64,000 nucleotides of DNA, from assembly GCA_964525165.1 (NCBI GenBank), contig CAZGGG010000001.1:1-64000 (forward strand), given 5' to 3'. A program made the translations under genes and the position numbers. Below the pieces are notes generated by a model. It was not told the origin of the DNA. It worked only from the letters and a program-made list of their open reading frames with translations, and did no database searches. Positions 1 through 7,583 of this stretch are shown here, piece after piece; position 1 is the stretch's first letter, and each line of letters starts with the position of its first letter. Origin of the DNA: JAWLFI01 sp964525165. GTDB lineage: Bacteria > Bacteroidota > Bacteroidia > Chitinophagales > Saprospiraceae.

Positions 1-437
1 TCAATATTCCTTTAGATTATCCTAGTTTTCAAGAAGAGTTGGAGGTTGTCAAAGGGACCACTTCCAACAAAAGTGTCGATTTGAAACATATCCTTTCGGC
101 AAATGAGATCATGCAATACCAACAATTGATTCGGAAAATTCCCATTTCTGATAATGTCTTGCAATATGCCGTAGAATTAGCTTCTAAAACCCGACCCAAT
201 ACAGAAATGGCTCCTGCAAGAGTCAATGAATACATCTCTTGGGGGGCTGGACCTAGAGCGTCTCAGTATTTAGTGCTAGGAGCGAAGTGCCATGCGGCGA
301 TTCATGGAAAATATGCACCCGACAAAGAAGATGTACAGGCAATTGCCCCTTATGTTCTTCGACATAGAGTGGTGCGGAATTATAAAGCAGATGCAGAAGG
401 AATTACAGAAGAGCAGATCATTAAAGAACTCTTCTAA
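1..437 (+). CDS. MoxR family AAA+ ATPase, C-terminal fragment
   Basis: The reading frame is open from the window edge (first full codon at 3), so only about the last 144 residues are seen and the true start lies outside. The visible part begins NIPLDYPSFQEEL and continues into the helical lid, with the motif RPNTEMAPARVNEYISWGAG, which is the C-terminal lid domain typical of MoxR ATPases. Walker A and B lie upstream of the window. MoxR proteins are chaperone-like ATPases that usually act with VWA or DUF58 partner proteins. No such partner follows here; the next gene encodes a DUF4837 lipoprotein. The family call is firm, the specific substrate unknown. Confidence 0.9.
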   Translation, partial: NIPLDYPSFQEELEVVKGTTSNKSVDLKHILSANEIMQYQQLIRKIPISDNVLQYAVELASKTRPNTEMAPARVNEYISWGAGPRASQYLVLGAKCHAAIHGKYAPDKEDVQAIAPYVLRHRVVRNYKADAEGITEEQIIKELF

Positions 438-466
438 TTCCCTTTTCGTACCTTTCTGAAACTCAT

Positions 467-478
467 TTGCCGTAAGGC
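467..478. repeat. short intergenic hairpin, TTGCCGTAAGGC type
   Basis: A 12-bp imperfect palindrome lies between the MoxR and DUF4837 genes. The same sequence in reverse complement occurs at 63701-63712, and a close variant (TTGCCGAAAGGCA) occurs at 54053 and 61906. There is no T-tract beside it, so a terminator role is not supported at this copy. Confidence 0.4.
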
Positions 479-543
479 GAATGTGGATGGCAATACACCA
501 ATATCAAGATGTAAACCATCTATCCTACAACAAATGCAGTGAA

Positions 544-1611
544 ATGAAGTATTGGATCGGATTGATAGGCTTTTGTGGATTGTTGCTGACCTCTTGTGCC
601 AGTGATATCAATCAGCGGATGAAGGCTAAGCCCTCTGCCTTCGGACCTCTGAACAGTATTACGGTCATTGCAGATCAGGAGGATTGGGAAGTTTTGAAAG
701 ATACCCTGAACTTCTACTTTGAAGCACCTTATCCACTCCTACCCCAACCGGAGCCTCAGTTTGATTTGAGACACTTTAGCCCGGCTAATCTGGTGGCCTC
801 TGACGCGAGAAGAAAACTTAGGACCTATTTGATTATTTCAGATCAACAGGATACCTCATCCGCCAGCCTGAAGATTATCAAGAATGACGTGAAAACGTAT
901 AGTGAGTATCATGGTGAAAATGACTATTCCGTTAAATTGGCCAGGGACAAATGGGCTCAAAACCAGCTATTGATATACCTGTATGGCAACAGTATGGAAA
1001 ATGTCAAAACAGCTATCGCCGAACGATATCAGGCGATGATTAACCAAATCCGTGATTTTGAACGAGAAGCATTAGAAAAGCAAACTTATATAACAGGAGA
1101 GAATAAACTTTTGGCTAGGCAAGTTGAAGATACATTAGGGATTAAAATTCGATTGCCGGATCAGATGCAATTGGCTAAACTTGAAGATAATCTCGCCTGG
1201 TTACGACTCGAGACACCTAAAGCATCTTCTTCCATTATCATTACTCGTCAGCCTTACAATAATCAAGATCAGTTGAGTAAAGAAGGCTTAATTGACTTTA
1301 GAAATAAACTTACTCAAAAACACGTGCAAGGGGAAAAACCCGGGACTTATGTTGTCGTCAATGATGTGGATCTGCCTATACTTTACGGCTCGGTAAAGAT
1401 TGGCGGACAGACGGGCTACGAAATCAGAGGTATTTGGGAAATGAAAGGCGACTTTTTAGGTGGGCCCTTTGTAACCTACGCTTTATTAGGCCCTAATTTA
1501 GACTCACTCTATATTGTTGACATTTTCGTGTATGCACCGGGTGAAGATAAGCGAGAACTCTTGCAAACACTGGAACATATCGTTTCTACTCTAAAAGTCA
1601 TTCCTTCTTAG
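544..1611 (+). CDS. DUF4837 family lipoprotein
   Basis: Predicted outer-membrane or periplasmic lipoprotein of 355 residues. The frame is open from 481, but the ATG at 544 gives a clean lipoprotein signal, MKYWIGLIGFCGLLLTSC, whose lipobox ends LTSC; the 21 residues before it look like readthrough of untranslated leader. The body (FGPLNSITVIADQEDWE near the start, alternating helix and strand, a C-terminal segment with YIVDIFVYAPG) matches the DUF4837 family, which is found mainly in Bacteroidota and has no established function. It sits between a MoxR gene and hemA on the same strand. I infer no specific role. Confidence 0.85.
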   Translation: MKYWIGLIGFCGLLLTSCASDINQRMKAKPSAFGPLNSITVIADQEDWEVLKDTLNFYFEAPYPLLPQPEPQFDLRHFSPANLVASDARRKLRTYLIISDQQDTSSASLKIIKNDVKTYSEYHGENDYSVKLARDKWAQNQLLIYLYGNSMENVKTAIAERYQAMINQIRDFEREALEKQTYITGENKLLARQVEDTLGIKIRLPDQMQLAKLEDNLAWLRLETPKASSSIIITRQPYNNQDQLSKEGLIDFRNKLTQKHVQGEKPGTYVVVNDVDLPILYGSVKIGGQTGYEIRGIWEMKGDFLGGPFVTYALLGPNLDSLYIVDIFVYAPGEDKRELLQTLEHIVSTLKVIPS

Positions 1612-1661
1612 CAATGTCGTCCTCCTTACATAAAAATGACATCAATCTTTAAGGTCGTACG

Positions 1662-1669
1662 TATTTTTG
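1662..1669 (+). promoter_or_regulatory. candidate Bacteroidota -7 box for hemA
   Basis: TATTTTTG matches the Bacteroidota sigma consensus TAnnTTTG exactly. It lies 17 nt before the hemA ATG, implying a very short leader of roughly 10 nt. No convincing TTTG -33 box is present at the expected spacing, so this is only a candidate. Confidence 0.3.
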
Positions 1670-1685
1670 TGAAACAAGTTGATGT

Positions 1686-2915
1686 ATGCTGAGAGGATAT
1701 AAGGTTATTACCGTCACTCATCGCTCTACGAATGTAAGCGATCTCGGAGCCTATGTGGTGCCCGAAATAGATGGCTGTGCCTACGCTCATGTTCGCGAAG
1801 GCATGCATCATTTTAATATTGATGAGGTCATGTACCTGCAGACCTGCAATCGTATTATGTTCATTTTTTACGATAGCGATCCTACAGACCTTCCTTCAGC
1901 AGCAGAGTGGTTTTCTTTCTTCCACCCGGAAAAAGATGCCTCCTTTTATGAAAGACTCTCCAACTCAATCATAGAATACACAAATATTGAAGCAATTGAG
2001 CATGTATTCTCAGTGGCTTCATCCGTAGATTCTTTAGTAGTTGGGGAAAGAGAAATCCTACGACAGTTACGTCAGGCATTCAGCGATAGCCAAAAGGCGG
2101 ATCTTACAGGCGATAGTATTCGTCTATTGATGCGTTATGCTGTAGAATCCGCGAAAAGAATTTATGATGAGACACGGATTGGTGAAAAACCTGTTTCCGT
2201 AGCCTCCTTGGCAACGCATATGTTGTTGGATACGGGATTGAATATTGATGATCCTATCTTATTGGTAGGTGCAGGGGAAACCAATACCATCATAGCTAAG
2301 CTCTTAAAAAGTAAGGGTTTTAAAAAAGTGGACGTGTTCAACCGAACCTATTCAAAGGCACAGTTCTTGGCCAATACAATAGGTGGAGATGCGCATCCAT
2401 TGTCGAACCTGCCTGATTATAAGAAGCCCTGGAAGGCACTTATTGTGTGCACTTCGGCTCAAGAGCCTATTATTACACCTGCCGTTTACCAAAACCTTGC
2501 AGCATCCAATACCTACCATCCTAAAGTAATGGTGGACCTGGCTATCCCCAGAAATGTAGATGATGAGGTGGCAGAAGCAGAGGAAGTCACTTATATAGAA
2601 GTAGAGGGCGTGCGCGTTAAAGCAGAAGAACACCTTAACTTCAGAAGAGCGGAAGTCAAAAAAGCAGAGGTCATCATCTCCGCTCAGGCTCAGGAATTCC
2701 ACAAAGTTTTCCAGCAACGACAGATTGAAAAGGCCATGAGTGAGTTGCCCGGAAAAATTGGAGAAATCAAGGAGAGAGCTATGACTGAAGTATTCAAAAA
2801 ACAGTTGGCCGAAATGGATGACTCCTCCAAAGCGCTCATCATGGAAATGATGAATTATATGGAGAAAAAGTGCGTGGGAGTCCCCATGAAAATTGCCCGG
2901 GGCGTGATCCAGTAG
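1686..2915 (+). CDS. hemA: glutamyl-tRNA reductase HemA
   Basis: Catalyses NADPH-dependent reduction of glutamyl-tRNA(Glu) to glutamate-1-semialdehyde, the first committed step of C5 tetrapyrrole synthesis in the cytoplasm. Length 409 residues is normal. The catalytic cysteine is in LQTCNR (Cys54); the conserved VVGEREILRQLRQAF lies near residues 118-132; the NADPH-binding glycine motif LVGAGETN spans about 193-200; a C-terminal helical dimerisation domain follows (about 310-409). Start ATG at 1686 gives the normal N-terminus with VTHRS. It is flanked by a DUF4837 gene and yifB on the same strand, with 187 bp before yifB, so it is probably a separate unit. All expected key residues are present. 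Confidence 0.96.
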   Translation: MLRGYKVITVTHRSTNVSDLGAYVVPEIDGCAYAHVREGMHHFNIDEVMYLQTCNRIMFIFYDSDPTDLPSAAEWFSFFHPEKDASFYERLSNSIIEYTNIEAIEHVFSVASSVDSLVVGEREILRQLRQAFSDSQKADLTGDSIRLLMRYAVESAKRIYDETRIGEKPVSVASLATHMLLDTGLNIDDPILLVGAGETNTIIAKLLKSKGFKKVDVFNRTYSKAQFLANTIGGDAHPLSNLPDYKKPWKALIVCTSAQEPIITPAVYQNLAASNTYHPKVMVDLAIPRNVDDEVAEAEEVTYIEVEGVRVKAEEHLNFRRAEVKKAEVIISAQAQEFHKVFQQRQIEKAMSELPGKIGEIKERAMTEVFKKQLAEMDDSSKALIMEMMNYMEKKCVGVPMKIARGVIQ

Positions 2916-3077
2916 TGCATGCCGCTCCCCTTATCTAGCATCATTTAATTCTAACAGTCTTCCTAACATTGATATATTCAACCTTGGGTATACATATTTA
3001 TCCGATGGGTGAATTACTGGCCTTCTTGCCGTGATTGTGGAACGTTTTCCTTTTTCAATACACCTACCTATAGAAAC

Positions 3078-3093
3078 GGAAGTATAAACTTCC
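3078..3093 (+). promoter_or_regulatory. small stem-loop in the yifB leader
   Basis: GGAAGT-ATAA-ACTTCC is a perfect 6-bp stem with a 4-nt loop ending 15 nt before the chosen yifB ATG at 3109 (9 nt before the alternative ATG at 3103). It would sit across the region where a ribosome loads. No T-tract follows, so it is not a terminator. A role in translation control is inference. Confidence 0.35.
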
Positions 3094-3108
3094 TTAAAAC
3101 TCATGTGT

Positions 3109-4659
3109 ATGCTTGTGAAAACTTATGCCAGTGCGGTTTATGGCGTGGACGCCCGCACCATTACTGTTGAGGTGCATATGGGAGGATCAATACAACCCCA
3201 TATGAACGCATTTCATTTGGTCGGCTTACCCGATAATGCCATTAAAGAAGGTTACCAAAGAATAATGGCTGCTCTTCAGAATGTGGGCAGAAAGATGCCG
3301 CGCAAAAAAATAGTGGTCAATCTGGCTCCTGCTGATATCCGGAAGGAAGGGTCCGCTTTTGATTTGCCTATTGCTATGGCTATGCTCGCTTCCGCAAATT
3401 TGATTCCTGCCCATGCCCTGGAAGATTGTGTCATGATGGGGGAATTGTCCCTAGATGGAACCATCCGTCCTATTAGGGGCGCTTTACCAATCGCTATACA
3501 GGCAAGAAAGGAAGGCTTTTCAAATTTGATTATACCTAAGGCCAATGCAAAAGAGGCAGCGATTGTCAATCGATTGAATGTTTACGGAGTCGAAGATCTG
3601 GAGGAAGCGATCCATCTTATGGAAGGTGGGCAGATGGAGGCAGTGAAAGTGGATACCCGATCTCATTTTAGTCAGACGACGGGCAAGTATGATTTAGATT
3701 TTTCAGATGTAAAAGGGCAGGAAAAGATCAAGAGAGCTTTAGAAATTGCAGCAGCCGGAGGTCATAATGTGATATTGATTGGTCCCCCGGGCGCCGGTAA
3801 AACCATGTTGGCTAGACGATTACCCTCCATCTTGCCTCGTCTAAACTTAACGGAAGCCTTGGAAACGACCAAAATCCATTCGGTGGCAGGATGCATTCAG
3901 GCAGAAGGCTCCTTACTCGTGCAAAGGCCTTTCCGATCTCCTCATCATACGATATCGGACGTTGCATTGGTGGGCGGAGGTTCTAACCCTCACCCGGGTG
4001 AAATCTCACTCGCGCATAATGGCGTATTGTTTTTGGATGAATTGCCTGAATTCAAGAGATCGGTTTTGGAAGTTTTACGCCAGCCTATGGAGGAACGAAA
4101 AGTGACCATCTCCAGAGCCAGAATCTCCGTGGATTATCCGGCCTCTTTTATGCTCATTGCTTCTATGAATCCTTGTCCCTGTGGTTATTATAATCATCCC
4201 GAGAAGGAATGTCAATGCGGTGCCGGACTGGTTAAGCGATACCTCAATAAAATCAGTGGTCCCCTCTTGGATCGAATAGATCTTCATGTAGAGGTAACGC
4301 CGGTATCCTACAATGAATTGGCCGGCGAGCATCGGGCTAAAGAGGAATCTTCCTCAGTTCGAGAGAGAGTTCAGGCGGCACGAGAGCTCCAGTATCAGAG
4401 GTTTGAGGGGCAGAACTTTTATAGTAATGCGCAGATGCCGGGACAAGCCTTGAGAGATCATTGCCGCTTATCAAAAGCTAGTATGACGATGTTGCGAAAT
4501 GCCATGGAAAAGCTGCAACTATCCGCAAGAGCCTACGACCGGATATTAAAAGTAAGCCGGACGATTGCGGACTTAGAAGGTGAAACGGATATTCAAGCTG
4601 CTCATTTGGCAGAAGCCATTCATTATCGCTCTCTGGATAGAGCCAATTGGGTGGAATAA
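3109..4659 (+). CDS. YifB/ComM family Mg-chelatase-like AAA+ ATPase
   Basis: ATPase of 516 residues related to ComM, the hexameric helicase that promotes branch migration during natural transformation. An N-terminal ChlI-like domain (about 1-190) is followed by Walker A GPPGAGKT (about 225-232), the AAA+ core with LFLDELPEF, a cysteine cluster NPCPCGYY...CQCG near residue 353 and a C-terminal Mg-chelatase lid. I prefer the ATG at 3109 (MLVKTYASAVYG), the usual N-terminus of the family, over the ATG at 3103 two codons upstream. A small stem-loop lies just before it. Function in DNA uptake in this organism is inferred from the family. Confidence 0.93.
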   Translation: MLVKTYASAVYGVDARTITVEVHMGGSIQPHMNAFHLVGLPDNAIKEGYQRIMAALQNVGRKMPRKKIVVNLAPADIRKEGSAFDLPIAMAMLASANLIPAHALEDCVMMGELSLDGTIRPIRGALPIAIQARKEGFSNLIIPKANAKEAAIVNRLNVYGVEDLEEAIHLMEGGQMEAVKVDTRSHFSQTTGKYDLDFSDVKGQEKIKRALEIAAAGGHNVILIGPPGAGKTMLARRLPSILPRLNLTEALETTKIHSVAGCIQAEGSLLVQRPFRSPHHTISDVALVGGGSNPHPGEISLAHNGVLFLDELPEFKRSVLEVLRQPMEERKVTISRARISVDYPASFMLIASMNPCPCGYYNHPEKECQCGAGLVKRYLNKISGPLLDRIDLHVEVTPVSYNELAGEHRAKEESSSVRERVQAARELQYQRFEGQNFYSNAQMPGQALRDHCRLSKASMTMLRNAMEKLQLSARAYDRILKVSRTIADLEGETDIQAAHLAEAIHYRSLDRANWVE

Positions 4660-4674
4660 TCCAAAGGAAATCTG

Positions 4675-5664
4675 CTACACACCGAGCTTGTCTTTGATTC
4701 GTTGCAACTTAAGTTCGAACTGCTCAAAGAAATGGCGAATTTCTGCAGGCTGTTCTAATGGTTTTGAGTTCTCTTCCAATAAGTCCATCCATTTTCTGGA
4801 TCTTTGGATCAGGTCTCTGTCTTCCGTAAATAAATAATTCGGATTATCATGTGTGATAAATAATCTCTGCTGTTGTGGACGTGCAGCAAGAATCACATTA
4901 TTCGTATGTAGTAAATTATTTCCAAAGACTTGAATGCTTCCTTCGCCTCGATCAGAGTAATCCTTAGTTCTCTGAAAAGCCATTTCTTTCATCCGGGTAT
5001 TGGCGATTTCTATCTCATGCAATATTTGGGGGATATCTGACCTGTTGTAGACTCCATCCTCCTCTACTAAATAGACAATTTGATTCAGTGTATTATGCCA
5101 CATGGTGGGATGCCATATTTCAATCGTATTCAGTTGACTGTAAGCTGCCCAAAGCTGATCCATTTGTTTGATCACGGAAGGACTAAACAAAGACATGCTG
5201 AACTGATTAGGCAATTGAAAAGCGGGTAATTTCCAAACGAGACGGGCAAATAGATATAGTTTAAGACAGCCCAACATGGGTTTTTGGAAATAATAAAAAA
5301 GGGGAACTTCGCTGCTGACATATCGTATAGTGGTCTCCTCGTCATTTTTGAAGCTACGGATCAAGTGGGATAGTCGGTTGAGAAAATCTTCAACACTATA
5401 AATAGCATTTTCAGGATGATCAAAATAAATCTTTGCGTATCTCTTTTTCTCCGAAGTCAGATCGTCAAATCCAAAATTATACAGGCGCATTAAGGTGGCC
5501 ACCTCTGCGATAGAGAATTGGGATTTGCCATTGAGCCTTTTGTAGAGTACAGGCAGAGAAATGCCTAATTGCTCAGAGAGTTTTTCTTTTTTGGATTTGC
5601 TGCGACCGGTATGCTGCTGAATAAGATGAATGATTTGGGCTTGGAGTTCTTTGGAGTTGTACAT
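4675..5664 (-). CDS. HTH-domain protein, Bacteroidota-type regulator
   Basis: A 329-residue protein of unknown function. Residues about 1-70 form a Cro/XRE-like helix-turn-helix: KKEKLSEQLGISLPVLYKRL followed by FSIAEVATLMRLYNF. The remaining 250 residues are mainly helical, have no signal peptide or clear membrane segments, and resemble the long C-terminal part of uncharacterised Bacteroidota HTH proteins. It is convergent with yifB (15 bp apart) and diverges from the GNAT operon across a 175-bp gap, so it could regulate that operon or itself; this is inference from arrangement only. Confidence 0.7.
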   Translation of the reverse strand: MYNSKELQAQIIHLIQQHTGRSKSKKEKLSEQLGISLPVLYKRLNGKSQFSIAEVATLMRLYNFGFDDLTSEKKRYAKIYFDHPENAIYSVEDFLNRLSHLIRSFKNDEETTIRYVSSEVPLFYYFQKPMLGCLKLYLFARLVWKLPAFQLPNQFSMSLFSPSVIKQMDQLWAAYSQLNTIEIWHPTMWHNTLNQIVYLVEEDGVYNRSDIPQILHEIEIANTRMKEMAFQRTKDYSDRGEGSIQVFGNNLLHTNNVILAARPQQQRLFITHDNPNYLFTEDRDLIQRSRKWMDLLEENSKPLEQPAEIRHFFEQFELKLQRIKDKLGV

Positions 5665-5727
5665 CGTAAATAAAGCATATTAGAATGAAAGAAAAGGTTA
5701 AGTATGAATGATAGCAATTTAATAAAA

Positions 5728-5735
5728 TATGTTTG
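5728..5735 (+). promoter_or_regulatory. candidate -7 box for the GNAT/PqqB-like operon
   Basis: TATGTTTG matches TAnnTTTG exactly and lies in the divergent gap between the HTH gene and the GNAT gene, about 105 nt before the ATG at 5840. No clear -33 box was found, so confidence is low. Confidence 0.3.
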
Positions 5736-5839
5736 ATTTTGGGACTTCTACTTTAGCTGGCTTTAGATGTGGTATACAGGCGATCAAGAATAAAAATCCG
5801 TAAAATTGATTTTCGATCTTTATCTTAGAAAGGCATCAT

Positions 5840-6370
5840 ATGTCTAACACCTATCCATTTGAAACCGATCGCTTATGGTTGCGCCCCACTGATGAAAGGG
5901 ATGCAGCTTTTATCATACGTTTAGTCAATAGTCCTAAATGGATTCGATTTATAGGTCCTCGAAATGTCCACACGGAGGAAGAAGCGGTCGCCTATATTGA
6001 TAGAATGATGATGTCCCAACAAAGGCGATTAGGATTTTCAAACTATACATTCATCCGAAAAGAAGATGAGGTGAAACTTGGATTTTGCGGTTTGTATGAC
6101 CGGGAAGGCCTGGAGGGCTTTGATCTCGGGTATGCACTACTGGAAGAGTTTGAAGGAAATGGATACGCTTTTGAAGCTGCTTGTAAGGTGAGGGATATGG
6201 CATTTGATGAATTTGGTATAAAGGAGTTGCAAGCAATCACAGACCCTGAAAACAAAGCCTCTCAGATCATTTTGGAGCGTCTGGGTTTTCAGTTTAAGCA
6301 TAAAGTGACTTTACCCAATGAAAAAAAGGTGCTTTATTATTACCACCTTGAAAAAATAGGCCGCATATGA
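5840..6370 (+). CDS. GNAT family N-acetyltransferase, RimJ/RimL-like
   Basis: Transfers acetyl from acetyl-CoA to an amine substrate that cannot be named from sequence. The 176-residue protein opens with FETDRLWLRPTDERD, the hallmark of the RimJ/RimL branch, and has the acetyl-CoA loop EGNGYAFEA near residues 110-118 and the C-terminal IILERLGFQ strand-helix. It is the first gene of a three-gene unit: its stop overlaps the next start by 4 bp (ATGA at 6367), indicating translational coupling to the PqqB-like hydrolase. Substrate could be a protein N-terminus or a small amine. Confidence 0.87.
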   Translation: MSNTYPFETDRLWLRPTDERDAAFIIRLVNSPKWIRFIGPRNVHTEEEAVAYIDRMMMSQQRRLGFSNYTFIRKEDEVKLGFCGLYDREGLEGFDLGYALLEEFEGNGYAFEAACKVRDMAFDEFGIKELQAITDPENKASQIILERLGFQFKHKVTLPNEKKVLYYYHLEKIGRI

Positions 6371-7272
6371 GGGTGTTAGCTGTCATCGCTTTTTGTTTCT
6401 TTCTACCCACTCTTTGGGGACAAGTAGAATTACATGTTTTAGGCACGGTCCAAGATGCCGGTGCTCCCCAATTGGGATGTAAGAAAGCGTGTTGTGTGTG
6501 GGCTGCTGCAGAAGACTTGAGCGTGGTTTCTTTGGGGCTGGTAGATCGATTTGAAGAAAGATCTTTCCTCATAGAAGCCAGTCCTGATTTGCCGGCACAA
6601 ATGTCGGCTCTCGGAAAGCAGGCAGACTTTATAGGGGAGGTGCCAGATGCCATTCTCCTTACTCATGCGCACATAGGACATTATACGGGCTTGATGTATC
6701 TAGGGCGAGAATCAGTAAATAGTTCAAAAGTTCCGGTTCATGCCATGCCCCAAATGATGGAGTATTTAAGCCAAAATGGTCCCTGGAATCAATTAGTCGC
6801 ACTTCAGAACATTGTCTTGAACCGGATGACTCATCATGAGAGTTTCTCTTTGAGTTCAGCCATCAAAGTAATGCCCCTTTCAGTACCTCATAGAGATGAG
6901 TATTCTGAAACTGTAGGGTTTTGGATTCAAGGCCCTGTTAAAAGTGCTTTGTTTATACCGGACATAGATAAGTGGGAAATATGGGAGCAAGATATAAGAG
7001 CTTGGGTGCAAAAGGTGGATTATGCATTTTTGGATGCTACCTTCTATGATGCTGCAGAGGTTCATTACCGACCTGTAGAAGAGATCCCGCACCCTTTCAT
7101 CATTGAGTCCTTGAGTCTATTCGAAAATCTCCCATTTGCTGAAAAGCAAAAGATTCATTTTATTCATATGAATCACACGAATCCTGCCTTAAATCCGGAC
7201 AGCCCGCAAAGTCGTGAGATTCTTCGCAGAGGCTTTCATATTGCAAGAAAAGGAATGATGTTTCAACTATAA
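6367..7272 (+). CDS. exported PqqB-like metallo-beta-lactamase-fold hydrolase
   Basis: A 301-residue protein with a signal peptide (MRVLAVIAFCFFLPTLWGQ). The mature part starts like PqqB (LHVLGTVQDAGAPQLGC) and keeps the PqqB-like C-terminal HMNHTNPAL. The metal-binding loop reads THAHIGHYTG, so the aspartate of the usual HxHxDH is isoleucine, which should weaken the second metal site; PqqB itself also deviates here. Other ligand candidates are HRDE near residue 177 and the aspartate in FLDATF. No other pqq genes are nearby, so a role in PQQ synthesis is unlikely; the reaction is unknown. It is coupled to the GNAT gene by a 4-bp overlap and followed 9 bp later by a small membrane protein. Confidence 0.8.
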   Translation: MRVLAVIAFCFFLPTLWGQVELHVLGTVQDAGAPQLGCKKACCVWAAAEDLSVVSLGLVDRFEERSFLIEASPDLPAQMSALGKQADFIGEVPDAILLTHAHIGHYTGLMYLGRESVNSSKVPVHAMPQMMEYLSQNGPWNQLVALQNIVLNRMTHHESFSLSSAIKVMPLSVPHRDEYSETVGFWIQGPVKSALFIPDIDKWEIWEQDIRAWVQKVDYAFLDATFYDAAEVHYRPVEEIPHPFIIESLSLFENLPFAEKQKIHFIHMNHTNPALNPDSPQSREILRRGFHIARKGMMFQL

Positions 7273-7281
7273 TTCAAGACT

Positions 7282-7509
7282 ATGACTCGATTTTCAGACG
7301 CAAAGTACAGACGCTGGTTTATTCAGGGGACAGCAGGCGTATTACTCACGGGAGCGGGTCTCTGTGGGCTCATTGAATGTGGGTTTTTGAAACATGGAGG
7401 TGCAGATACCTGGACTTGGGTAGGACTAGGAACTGTGTGTTTGATCGTATTTATGAGTGGATTCATTATGAGCATAGACTCCTTGCGTTTCAGAGAACTT
7501 GAAGAATAG
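7282..7509 (+). CDS. small two-helix membrane protein
   Basis: A 75-residue protein that I do not recognise. Two hydrophobic segments are clear, about residues 14-30 (IQGTAGVLLTGAGLCGL) and 45-64 (WVGLGTVCLIVFMSGFIMSI), with a basic N-terminus (KYRRW) and an acidic tail, suggesting a helical hairpin in the inner membrane. It starts 9 bp after the PqqB-like gene and is probably co-transcribed with it. Orphan small membrane proteins of this shape occur widely in Bacteroidota; no function is assigned. Confidence 0.6.
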   Translation: MTRFSDAKYRRWFIQGTAGVLLTGAGLCGLIECGFLKHGGADTWTWVGLGTVCLIVFMSGFIMSIDSLRFRELEE

Positions 7510-7583
7510 TTGATAAATGCTATCTTATAGCGAAGAAATAGGGTAGGGGTGCTATCCATGAATCAATCATAGAGGGAAATCAG

